From Bacteroidota bacterium (GTDB lineage Bacteria; Bacteroidota; Bacteroidia; Chitinophagales; Saprospiraceae), in the NCBI GenBank assembly GCA_030147525.1, contig JASBVF010000047.1:1-64000 (forward strand): a stretch of DNA of 64,000 nucleotides, in the 5' to 3' direction. The notes beneath the pieces were generated by a model that saw only the letters and a list, made by a program, of their open reading frames with translations, did not search any database and was not told the origin of the DNA. Shown in pieces: positions 52,327 through 59,302 of this stretch. Position 1 is the stretch's first letter; the number at the start of each line of letters is the position of its first letter. A program made the position numbers and the translations under genes.

Positions 52327-52938
52327 ATGAAAAACTCAAAGTTTGTAAAATCCTCCGGCCTCCTGCTGACGGCACTGGCCATCGCAGGGAGTTACTTCTT
52401 TTTCACCTCCGCATCCACAGTGGATCAGGCCGAGCGGCTTTCCATCGCAGAGCTGTCGGCTGAAATGACCAGGGTGCATGCTGAAATAACTGCCCTGAAA
52501 GCTGCCAAAAAGGGGATCGCAATTTTTAGCGACCCGACGCTTGGTCAGGTTGAAATGTTCGCCGGCAACTTCGCCCCGAGGGGCTGGGCGTTGTGTAATG
52601 GCCAACTTCTGTCTGTCGCAGAAAACAGTGCGCTGTTCTCCCTCCTTGGCACCACTTACGGGGGAGATGGCAGGACTACCTTCGGTCTGCCCGATTTGAG
52701 GGGCAGGGTGCCGGTTCACGCCGGAACCGGGCCGGGGCTTTACCCACATAATTTAGGGTCGAAGTTCGGTGTGGAAAGCACTGATTTAAAAACAAGCAAA
52801 GCTGCTGCGGCGCCTGCTTCCGGCGGAGCATCCGTAAATGTGGTCTCTGGTTTTGCGAATAATATAAATGTCCGGCAACCGGGGCTGGGCGTCAATTACA
52901 TCATTGCCCTGACCGGCAGTTATCCTTCCCGGAATTAA
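52327..52938 (+). CDS. Exported tail-collar (MdpB-like) protein, copy 1
   Basis: Protein of 203 aa with an N-terminal signal/anchor (LLLTALAIAGSYFFFTSAST), a short helical linker, then a phage tail-collar domain (~65-200). The domain shows FAGNFAPRGWALCNGQLLSVAEN, ALFSLLGTTYGGDGRTTFGLPDLRGR and the C-terminal GLGVNYIIALTGSYPSRN. Proteins of this type (called microcystin-dependent proteins in annotations) are small fibre-like proteins of unknown function. It is one half of a tandem duplication with the next gene. Confidence 0.88.
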   Translation: MKNSKFVKSSGLLLTALAIAGSYFFFTSASTVDQAERLSIAELSAEMTRVHAEITALKAAKKGIAIFSDPTLGQVEMFAGNFAPRGWALCNGQLLSVAENSALFSLLGTTYGGDGRTTFGLPDLRGRVPVHAGTGPGLYPHNLGSKFGVESTDLKTSKAAAAPASGGASVNVVSGFANNINVRQPGLGVNYIIALTGSYPSRN

Positions 52939-52954
52939 TGAAAAACCGGAGTCC

Positions 52955-52979
52955 GCCGAAAATCCTTCAACAGAGTAGG
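52955..52979 (+). repeat. Direct repeat after tail-collar copy 1
   Basis: GCCGAAAATCCTTCAACAG and AGTAGG here match 53646-53669 after copy 2 (GCCGAAAATCCTGAAAAG...AGTAGG). The shared downstream sequence shows the gene duplicated with its 3' flank. Confidence 0.7.
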
Positions 52980-53012
52980 CAATGGTTTTTTAATGTTTTA
53001 AAAATTCAAAAA

Positions 53013-53624
53013 ATGAAAAATTCTAAAATGATAAAATCGACTGGTTTACTTTTTACAGCGCTTGTCTTTAGTGCCAGCTTCCTGTTCTTCACGTCTGCAT
53101 CGACGGAAAAAAAATCCAACAGCCAATCCATCGCTGAGTTGTCCAACAAATTGACCCAAATGAGAGCCGAACTGGACGAAATGCAGTCAACGGAATGCGG
53201 GGAGGAGGTTTTTATAGACCCGACCATAGGACAGATCGCCATGTTTGCTGGCAATTTTGCTCCACGTGGCTGGGCATTTTGCGATGGTCAGCTCCTGCCA
53301 ATTTCACAATACCAAGCTCTGTTCAGTGTCATTGGCACCATTTACGGAGGGGATGGCAGATCCACTTTTGCCCTGCCTGACCTGAGAGGACGAGTGGCTG
53401 TGCACGCCGGTAACGGGCCTGGTCTTTCCGATATCCGGTTGGGTGCAAAGTTCGGTCAGGAGAGAATGAACATTGTTCCGCAAACTGCCGCCGCCGCCCC
53501 AGCTACAGGTGCTGACAAAGTCTTGCTGGTATCGGGCATTCTGCCTGAAGTCAACAATATGCAGCCCAGTCTTGCCGTGAATTACATCATTGCATTGCAA
53601 GGCGTATTCCCGTCCAGGAATTAA
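53013..53624 (+). CDS. Exported tail-collar (MdpB-like) protein, copy 2
   Basis: Protein of 203 aa, exactly the length of copy 1; the ATG at 53013 matches the copy-1 start (MKNSKMIKSTG against MKNSKFVKSSG). Same layout: signal/anchor LLFTALVFSASFLFFTSAST, linker, tail-collar domain with FAGNFAPRGWAFCDGQLLPIS and GRSTFALPDLRGR, and the ending AVNYIIALQGVFPSRN. The two copies have diverged mainly in the linker and the loop before the last strand. A tandem duplication that has kept length. Confidence 0.88.
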   Translation: MKNSKMIKSTGLLFTALVFSASFLFFTSASTEKKSNSQSIAELSNKLTQMRAELDEMQSTECGEEVFIDPTIGQIAMFAGNFAPRGWAFCDGQLLPISQYQALFSVIGTIYGGDGRSTFALPDLRGRVAVHAGNGPGLSDIRLGAKFGQERMNIVPQTAAAAPATGADKVLLVSGILPEVNNMQPSLAVNYIIALQGVFPSRN

Positions 53625-53645
53625 AACCCACAGGGTATGGAGCTT

Positions 53646-53669
53646 GCCGAAAATCCTGAAAAGAGTAGG
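53646..53669 (+). repeat. Direct repeat after tail-collar copy 2
   Basis: Second copy of the 3' flank seen at 52955-52979, with a 1-base deletion and a few substitutions. Confidence 0.7.
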
Positions 53670-53676
53670 TAGGCAT

Positions 53677-53684
53677 TAACTTTA
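53677..53684 (+). promoter_or_regulatory. Weak -7 element of the DUF1566 gene
   Basis: TAACTTTA matches TAnnTTTG except at the last base. The predicted start near 53689 leaves a leader of about 8 bases. Confidence 0.3.
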
Positions 53685-53696
53685 AACAGAGTTGCA

Positions 53697-54308
53697 ATGA
53701 AGGTTTATAAAATTATCTCATTCCTCGTCTTTTTCCTCTGGGCTGCTGGTGCCATTAGCCAGGAGGTCAATTTTGACGGGAGCAAATACAACCGCCTGAC
53801 CAATTCGTGGATGGGCGAGGCCCGGTCGCTGGACGTGAACCCAGAAGGATTGACGCTGGTCATGGCGCCTACGGGCAATTACAGCGGCCAGTTTTGGAAA
53901 ATCACAGACACCTCTGCTCCTTCCGGGCCGGTGAAAAACGAGCCGGTCAAGGTCGGCGACAAGGCACACGGCGGGATTGTGTTTTATGTTGATAAAACCG
54001 GACTGCACGGGCTGGTCTGCCAGGAAAAAGATTTTGATAAAATGATGACCTTTCAGGAAGCCCAGGCGGCTTGCAAAAACTCAAGCGCCGGCGGAAAAAA
54101 TGACTGGCGCTTACCCGATTTGAATGAATTGAAGCTGATGTACGAAAACCTCAGGAAGTCCGGGCTTACCCACTTTGACAATGAATGGTACTGGAGTTCC
54201 AAAGTTGAAAATGAGCACAACATGTGGGGGATGGACATCCTGCACGGACGGTCGTTTGCTCATTGGGAAGGAGATCATAGCCACGTGAGGGCAGTACGGG
54301 CGTTTTGA
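53697..54308 (+). CDS. Secreted lectin-like / DUF1566 (Lcl) protein
   Basis: Exported protein of 203 aa (signal MKVYKIISFLVFFLWAAGAISQ). The N-terminal part (~25-80, YNRLTNSWMGEARSLDV...NYSGQFWKITDT) is a ricin-type beta-trefoil-like repeat. The C-terminal ~120 aa is a DUF1566/Lcl C-terminal domain (GGIVFYVDKTGLHGLVCQE, AQAACKNSSAGGKNDWRLPDLNELKLMYENL, EWYWSSKVEN, and the end RAVRAF). Lcl domains are linked to glycan binding and adhesion in other bacteria; together with the lectin fragment a surface-binding role is inferred. Confidence 0.85.
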   Translation: MKVYKIISFLVFFLWAAGAISQEVNFDGSKYNRLTNSWMGEARSLDVNPEGLTLVMAPTGNYSGQFWKITDTSAPSGPVKNEPVKVGDKAHGGIVFYVDKTGLHGLVCQEKDFDKMMTFQEAQAACKNSSAGGKNDWRLPDLNELKLMYENLRKSGLTHFDNEWYWSSKVENEHNMWGMDILHGRSFAHWEGDHSHVRAVRAF

Positions 54309-54335
54309 GATATTTTGCAAAAAGAAATTTTGTCA

Positions 54336-54419
54336 CCCGCAGATTTCCCAGATGAGCGCAGATTTTTATTTGGGAAACCACTATAAAATCCATCTGCGAA
54401 AATCTGTGTGATCTGCGGG
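54336..54419. repeat. CGCAGAT-word hairpin
   Basis: Bases 54336-54363 pair imperfectly with 54392-54419 over about 22 of 28 positions, with blocks CCCGCAGAT/ATCTGCGGG and CGCAGAT/ATCTGCG. The loop is about 28 bases. I have seen this word (ATCTGTG...ATCTGCGG) recurrently in intergenic regions of environmental Bacteroidota. Confidence 0.8.
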
Positions 54420-54493
54420 AAAATCATTTGTGTAACAGCCACTTTTTGGTCTTGAACATCGGGAAGTGACAAACCGCATATTTTAAAAAAGAA

Positions 54494-55396
54494 ATGAAAC
54501 GTACAACACACTTATTTTTCAACATCACCTGCATGTCAATTTGCGCTCTTTGCATCCTCTTGTCATCCTGCCAAAACAGCGGCTCCAACGCCGGTGCGGA
54601 GGGTGAACAGACAGCGGACAGTACGACAATCGTCACCGCAGCGAGCTTCGAGCGGCTCGATCAGCTTGATTTTTCTTCCATGAAAAAATCCAACACCCGC
54701 TATGCCGAAGGCGGCGACTGCGGCAGCCAGTTGACCACCTACGACATGGACGGACTAACACTGTTCATTGACTCCACGGACTGCGGCGACTATGGAAAAT
54801 ATTTCACCTACTTCCTGCTCGATGCCAGCGGTGAGATCAAAATGGTGCATACCAAATCCATGGAGCCCTATTTTGATGACAAAACCGAAAAATTCTACCA
54901 TGCGGTATCCGAAAGTATCGTTGATTTCAATGGAGCCGAACCGGTCCTAAAGTCCAGAACTGATACGCTGAGCATGGACTCTCCCGAGCTTAAAGTTGCC
55001 ATGGACGCAAACTACAACTCGCCGCCGTGGATCATTCTGAATGAGCCGGGAGACGATTTTGTGCTCGGCAAAAAAATAGACTACAAAGGCGACTGGTACA
55101 CGGTTTCAAAAAACGCCATCAAAGACCGGCTGTCCACCATGTCTGTCTTGCCGAAAACGATCCCCATGGAAGTAAACGGTCAGGTCGGCATGGGCACCCG
55201 TGGCGAATTCCGTTCGATGTGCCAGGAGGCGATTGAGGAGGTGGCTTCATTGAAAGAATATGAGATGGGACAGAACGTAGATCATTTCAAAAGGATGACC
55301 AAACCACTCGCCACGGTAGCATCGCCCGGCGAGGAAGGAACGCTGGCGTACTGGAAACAACGATACCGTGATGCGCAGGAAATGGTCAGTGAATAA
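54494..55396 (+). CDS. Hypothetical lipoprotein
   Basis: Protein of 300 aa with a lipoprotein signal ending in CILLSSC. No family recognised. The mature part is acidic, with a YAEGGDCGSQLTTYDMDGLTLF segment, a pair of cysteines about 26 residues apart and no membrane span. It probably belongs to the envelope. The neighbouring hairpin separates it from the DUF1566 gene. Confidence 0.75.
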   Translation: MKRTTHLFFNITCMSICALCILLSSCQNSGSNAGAEGEQTADSTTIVTAASFERLDQLDFSSMKKSNTRYAEGGDCGSQLTTYDMDGLTLFIDSTDCGDYGKYFTYFLLDASGEIKMVHTKSMEPYFDDKTEKFYHAVSESIVDFNGAEPVLKSRTDTLSMDSPELKVAMDANYNSPPWIILNEPGDDFVLGKKIDYKGDWYTVSKNAIKDRLSTMSVLPKTIPMEVNGQVGMGTRGEFRSMCQEAIEEVASLKEYEMGQNVDHFKRMTKPLATVASPGEEGTLAYWKQRYRDAQEMVSE

Positions 55397-55439
55397 GTAT
55401 CTATCAATTTATCCCGGCTGTTAAAAGACTTGAAATGGC

Positions 55440-55652
55440 TCAGGGTAAAGCGAATACATCCGCAGGATACTGATGAAATGCCGTGACGGACTGCCTGAAA
55501 AGAAAAAGAGGTTCAAAACTATAATTTCGAAAGCCGCCTTGCCAGTCGCCTTCCTTTGGTTGCGAAGTGTTGTTTGTTTGGTTCATACAGCCATTTAAGA
55601 GCAGTAAAGTAGTGATCAGTATTGAACAGGTAATGAGTTGATTCTTCATCAT
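55440..55652 (-). CDS. Small lipoprotein, possibly truncated
   Basis: Frame of 70 aa with a good lipoprotein signal (LITCSILITTLLLLNGC). ATGs at 55652 and 55649 are both possible. After ~25 mature residues the composition changes (FEPLFLFRQSVTAFHQYP) and the frame stops, as if a longer lipoprotein had been frameshifted. Region 55653-55981 upstream contains no gene that I can support. Confidence 0.4.
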   Translation of the reverse strand: MMKNQLITCSILITTLLLLNGCMNQTNNTSQPKEGDWQGGFRNYSFEPLFLFRQSVTAFHQYPADVFALP

Positions 55653-55981
55653 TTGTTTTTTGAACTGTTATTTCTCTGTTTTTAAAATAATCGGGACACA
55701 GGCGCCCATGCTTTTCCGGCGAATGAAGGTAGGGATATTCTGTTTTTTCTCCTTCATGCTTTATCAATTTCCTGGAAAGCGCATCTTGCTACGAGGTGAT
55801 TTTTTGTGAAAGGAGTCTTCGGTAAACTCAGCGGTTACAGGATGATGTACGCTGGGTGAATTGAATACCATAACCGGTCGGCTTCCGAATAGCAATTAAC
55901 AGGGTTTACATCAGAATCACAAGCGAAAGCGACGCATCGAACTTGTGCCTCCAACTTAAAGCAAACGATAAAAATTCTCAG
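55653..55981. other. Intergenic, no gene seen
   Basis: No start, domain or clear promoter recognised on either strand. Weakly biased composition suggests decayed sequence belonging to the accessory stretch. Confidence 0.4.
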
Positions 55982-57577
55982 CTATCCCACCCTTCGATTG
56001 CCCAATAGGCCTGTTAAAACCAGCAGAAGCAGCCCCGTCCCGCACAACCATACAAAAAGATTTCCTATCCGGTTATAGATGGTCGGGACTTTCACCATCG
56101 GCACGCTACCTAACAGCAGGTGTTCATCATCAGAAAAGAAATCGTCCTGTGCCAGGATACGGCCGTAAGCGTCGGTAACTACGCTCAGCCCCCTGCTGGC
56201 CGGGCGCAGCATAGACACGCCATTCTCGATCGCACGTACGGCGGCCATATAGGAGTGTACGGGGGAGATGGCTGCCCAGTCGCCGGAGGGCACAATCAGC
56301 AGCTCGGTCTCCTGCTGCCCGACCTGACGGAGCAACTGTGGAAAATCGGCGTCGTAACAGATGACCGGAGAAATCGGACCATATTCGGTCTCGATGACGG
56401 GGATGATGCCATCGCCCGGTACGCAGGGCTCTACACCGCCCACGGGGATGCTTTTGAAGTAGGTGTTGACAACTTCTCCCAAAGGGCTGATAGTCAGGAC
56501 CTTGTTTTCCATAAAAGCTGTGCCGGGCTGTACCTCGCCGGGCAAAATGGTGGCCATAGGGAAGAACAGCCAAACCTGGTGCTCTTTTGCGAACTGTCTG
56601 GCCTGGTTGATATATCGGTCTTCGTCGTGTTTGATCACAGCGACGATGCCCTCTGTCCAGGCAATTACTTTGGCTCCTTGCTCAACGGCCGCCACCGACT
56701 GCGTGTACAATTCTTCCACAATGCGATCGATCTCGGTAAATGCCGGCTTGAATTTAGCGTCATCGGAATTAGCCACAAATGCCACCATGGAGGCAGATAC
56801 CCTGGCCAGTTCCGGATTAGTTTGGGAGGCGTCGGGTGGAATGTTGACTTGCTCACCCGTTTCAGCAAGGTGTACCTGCTCAAAAATCCCGATGTTTTCG
56901 GCCGTGATGCCGGCGACGGTTAATTTTTGTGCGTTGGGGCTGAATTGGACACGAAGAAAACCAAAAACCATCACGGCAAGGAAAACCGCCAGATAAGGGA
57001 CTGCCACCCGGCGAAAAGGCTTTTGCTTTTCCATTTGGGCAAAAACGGTGTTTGCCGTGGAGGCGAACCAGTAAATCAGGAAACCGATGCCCCAAATGCC
57101 GGTAACGGAAGCCAACTGCATCAGCCAGGTATTGGAAAACTGCAAGTAGGCGATGTTCCCCCAGGTGCCGGCAGCGCCCTGTGCAGTGAAAAAATCAAGG
57201 CACACAGCGGCTGTGGGGAAAACCAAAGTGCCGGCCCAGTCTGGCAACCGGCCGTGCTGCCATTTGTCGATAAAATAAGGTGCCAGTGAGAGGAGCGAAC
57301 CTATCAGGGTATACACGATGACGAAAGGAGTGGGTAGCGGCACTACATCGAGGGCGCCGATGATTCCGGCGAGCCACAGGGCAGGCCAGGCAAGCAGGAA
57401 TCCCCGCTTCCAACCCGATTGCCGGATGAAGGCGAGCAGGAACAGGATAGCGAGCCAGGGCGGCAGTGCAAGGCCCCATTTGGGTGAGGTGAATACGGAG
57501 CCAACGAAGGCCAGCAGCAGTAACCAGATTGGTTTTCTGAAAGATGGTCGTACGGATGATGGAATGGACAATTGCAT
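55982..57577 (-). CDS. Apolipoprotein N-acyltransferase-like membrane nitrilase
   Basis: Membrane protein of 531 aa. The ATG at 57577 is preferred; the longer reading needs a GTG. The N-terminal half has about seven hydrophobic segments. The C-terminal half (~240-500) is a carbon-nitrogen hydrolase domain with a Glu-Lys-Cys triad that I place at E309 (WTEGIVAV), K375 (YFKSIPVGG) and C407 (VICYDADFPQLLRQ). A last membrane span follows (LFVWLCGTGLLLLVLTGLL). Architecture matches Lnt, which adds the third acyl chain to lipoproteins. The K-C spacing (32) is shorter than in E. coli Lnt and the loop GGVEPCVPGDG is unusual, so it may be a paralogue. Its start faces the AraC regulator stop on the same strand. 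Confidence 0.78.
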   Translation of the reverse strand: MQLSIPSSVRPSFRKPIWLLLLAFVGSVFTSPKWGLALPPWLAILFLLAFIRQSGWKRGFLLAWPALWLAGIIGALDVVPLPTPFVIVYTLIGSLLSLAPYFIDKWQHGRLPDWAGTLVFPTAAVCLDFFTAQGAAGTWGNIAYLQFSNTWLMQLASVTGIWGIGFLIYWFASTANTVFAQMEKQKPFRRVAVPYLAVFLAVMVFGFLRVQFSPNAQKLTVAGITAENIGIFEQVHLAETGEQVNIPPDASQTNPELARVSASMVAFVANSDDAKFKPAFTEIDRIVEELYTQSVAAVEQGAKVIAWTEGIVAVIKHDEDRYINQARQFAKEHQVWLFFPMATILPGEVQPGTAFMENKVLTISPLGEVVNTYFKSIPVGGVEPCVPGDGIIPVIETEYGPISPVICYDADFPQLLRQVGQQETELLIVPSGDWAAISPVHSYMAAVRAIENGVSMLRPASRGLSVVTDAYGRILAQDDFFSDDEHLLLGSVPMVKVPTIYNRIGNLFVWLCGTGLLLLVLTGLLGNRRVG

Positions 57578-57679
57578 GGTGTTATTTTTTGATTTTAAAA
57601 ACACCACGAAGTTCCCGCCTTAGATAGCCCCCGTCGACCGGATACCGGTTGTCGAACGCATTTTACCGAAAAAAACCGG

Positions 57680-58819
57680 CTATTTACCAGCGAACCGCTT
57701 TCTGTAAGCGGTGGGGGTGGTGCCCGCATATTTCCGGAAGGCGGTGTTGAAAGACGATTTGGAATTGAAGCCCACCTCGTAGAGTATTTCCAGGATGGTC
57801 ATTTTATCATTTTTCGGGTCCTGGAGCAGTGCCTGGGCGGCGGCAATCCGGTGCCGGTTGACGAAATCGAAAAAATGCTGGTCGGCTGATTCGTTGATGA
57901 CCTGGGAGAGGGTTTTGGCTGGCATGGAAAATTTTTCCGCCAAATCAGCAAGCGTCAGATTGGGGTCGAGCCAGGGACGTTCGGTTTCCATCAGGTGAAG
58001 CAACCGCTCGTAAGATGCTTGGCTCTCTGTTTTGGTAAGGTCAGAGTAGGCATATTTGGGCCGGGTACTTTCAGCCTCTGGAATTGCACCAAACACCTCG
58101 GATTCCATCAGTGCCCGGAAGAGTGCGCTCGAGACAAACAGCAGGAACACCACCGAGAGGCCAATAACAGCCGACAAGGTAAGTTGGCCACTCCATACTG
58201 TATACTTTGCGCCAATGTAAAACATGAGAAAAAAGTACAGCAGCACATTGCTCAGCAGCATGAACCGTAGCCAGGAAATGCTCCGTTCTTCCACATTGGA
58301 AAACCGGTGCCGCAAAGCCCGCTGGTAGAGAAAAGTTTCCCGGTAGGCCAGGAAAATGTAGAGGCCGATATGGGCCAAAATAACGACATTGCCGAAAATC
58401 AATTCCGCCCCGGTATACGTATGGGCCCGTTGCAGGAATTCCCGCTGGTAGTCGGTTGAGTGAACATGGTAGACGACAACAAGCAACCCAAACAACATCC
58501 AAAACAGCAGGGTGTGCCAGGCGTGCCGCCACCGAAGCCGGAAATCACTGTACAGCACGGATTTGGTGTAGAAATACAACAACGGGCCGAACAACGCCGG
58601 CAGGGCATTGAGCCAAAAACCAGCCCGGGGGAATTGGAGGTAGATACCCCGGTACAAACAGTAACCATCGAAGATGTTAAGCCCGAAACTCAGGAAAAAA
58701 GCCCCCAGCAGGTTATGGCTCAAGCTCCGCCCACCTCGCCGAAGAAACAGGAAAATGGCAAAGAAAAAGGCCAGAAAGACGGCCAGAAAGAAGGGAATAT
58801 CGTACACGCTGAGCGGCAT
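57680..58819 (-). CDS. Membrane-bound AraC-type regulator
   Basis: Protein of 379 aa; the ATG at 58819 fits the first helix (MPLSVYDIPFFLAVFLAFFFA). About seven membrane helices (~5-235) are followed by a cytoplasmic linker and a C-terminal AraC HTH (~270-375, LTLADLAEKFSMPAKTLSQVINE and LYEVGFNSKSSFNTAFRKYAGTTPTAYRKRF). Regulators of this type are common in Bacteroidota and may sense membrane or small-molecule signals. It lies upstream of the Lnt-like gene on the same strand and probably controls it. Confidence 0.9.
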   Translation of the reverse strand: MPLSVYDIPFFLAVFLAFFFAIFLFLRRGGRSLSHNLLGAFFLSFGLNIFDGYCLYRGIYLQFPRAGFWLNALPALFGPLLYFYTKSVLYSDFRLRWRHAWHTLLFWMLFGLLVVVYHVHSTDYQREFLQRAHTYTGAELIFGNVVILAHIGLYIFLAYRETFLYQRALRHRFSNVEERSISWLRFMLLSNVLLYFFLMFYIGAKYTVWSGQLTLSAVIGLSVVFLLFVSSALFRALMESEVFGAIPEAESTRPKYAYSDLTKTESQASYERLLHLMETERPWLDPNLTLADLAEKFSMPAKTLSQVINESADQHFFDFVNRHRIAAAQALLQDPKNDKMTILEILYEVGFNSKSSFNTAFRKYAGTTPTAYRKRFAGK

Positions 58820-59182
58820 AGATGGCTGAGAATTTAAAAAAAAGTAGTGCTGACAGTACTTTTCACCTACCCGCCCGAAAGTAAGACAATATTTGGGAGA
58901 GCCGATAAAACACCCGGGCGATTTGACTTGATGAAATCTATTTTTCCCGAAACCCTCGCCTTCTGTCGGAGGGAGGGGTGTATGAAAGATCTGCATGCAT
59001 CCGTTTGTTAGCAATCCATAAAATGTAAGGCCGGTTAATTTTAGTGAAGTGGTCAAGGTGTCTTCTGGCGAGAGGTAAATGCTAAAGCAGGATCTACCTC
59101 GCTTCGCTCACTCATCTCACAAGGCGAAAGGATGACACAACGGTTGGTCATTGCCAGGTAAAGCTCAAGTTTTTGAATTTGT

Positions 59183-59222
59183 AAAACCAGCGGCTGAATT
59201 TGTTTCCGGTCGCTGGTTTTTA
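59183..59222 (+). terminator. Orphan terminator-like hairpin upstream of purL
   Basis: AAAACCAGCG (59183-59192) and CGCTGGTTTT (59211-59220) are exact reverse complements around an 18-base loop. The right arm runs into T residues on the plus strand. No plus-strand gene precedes it, so it would end an unannotated short transcript. It is also symmetrical and could act on the minus strand. Confidence 0.6.
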
Positions 59223-59236
59223 TTTGACCACCAGGC

Positions 59237-59268
59237 TTTGCTGGCAAATTTTCAAAAACCTACCTTTG
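59237..59268 (+). promoter_or_regulatory. purL promoter
   Basis: TTTG (59237-59240), 20-base spacer, TACCTTTG (59261-59268): a complete match to the Bacteroidota housekeeping promoter. The predicted start is near 59273, 30 bases before the ATG. Confidence 0.75.
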
Positions 59269-59302
59269 CGCCTTCTTTTAAATAAGCAAACTGCAATCGA
59301 TC

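Larger units (their letters stand above)
58820..59302. other. Intergenic region between AraC-type gene and purL
   Basis: Contains a small CCCTC...GAGGG inverted repeat near 58958-58978, a 10-bp terminator-like hairpin (59183-59220) and the purL promoter (59237-59268). No protein gene is seen. A non-coding transcript ending at 59220 is possible but unproven. Confidence 0.45.

Noticed and set aside
55519-55767. 82-codon minus-strand frame overlapping the small lipoprotein
   Set aside because: Overlaps a better frame with a clear lipobox; no domain and no promoter.
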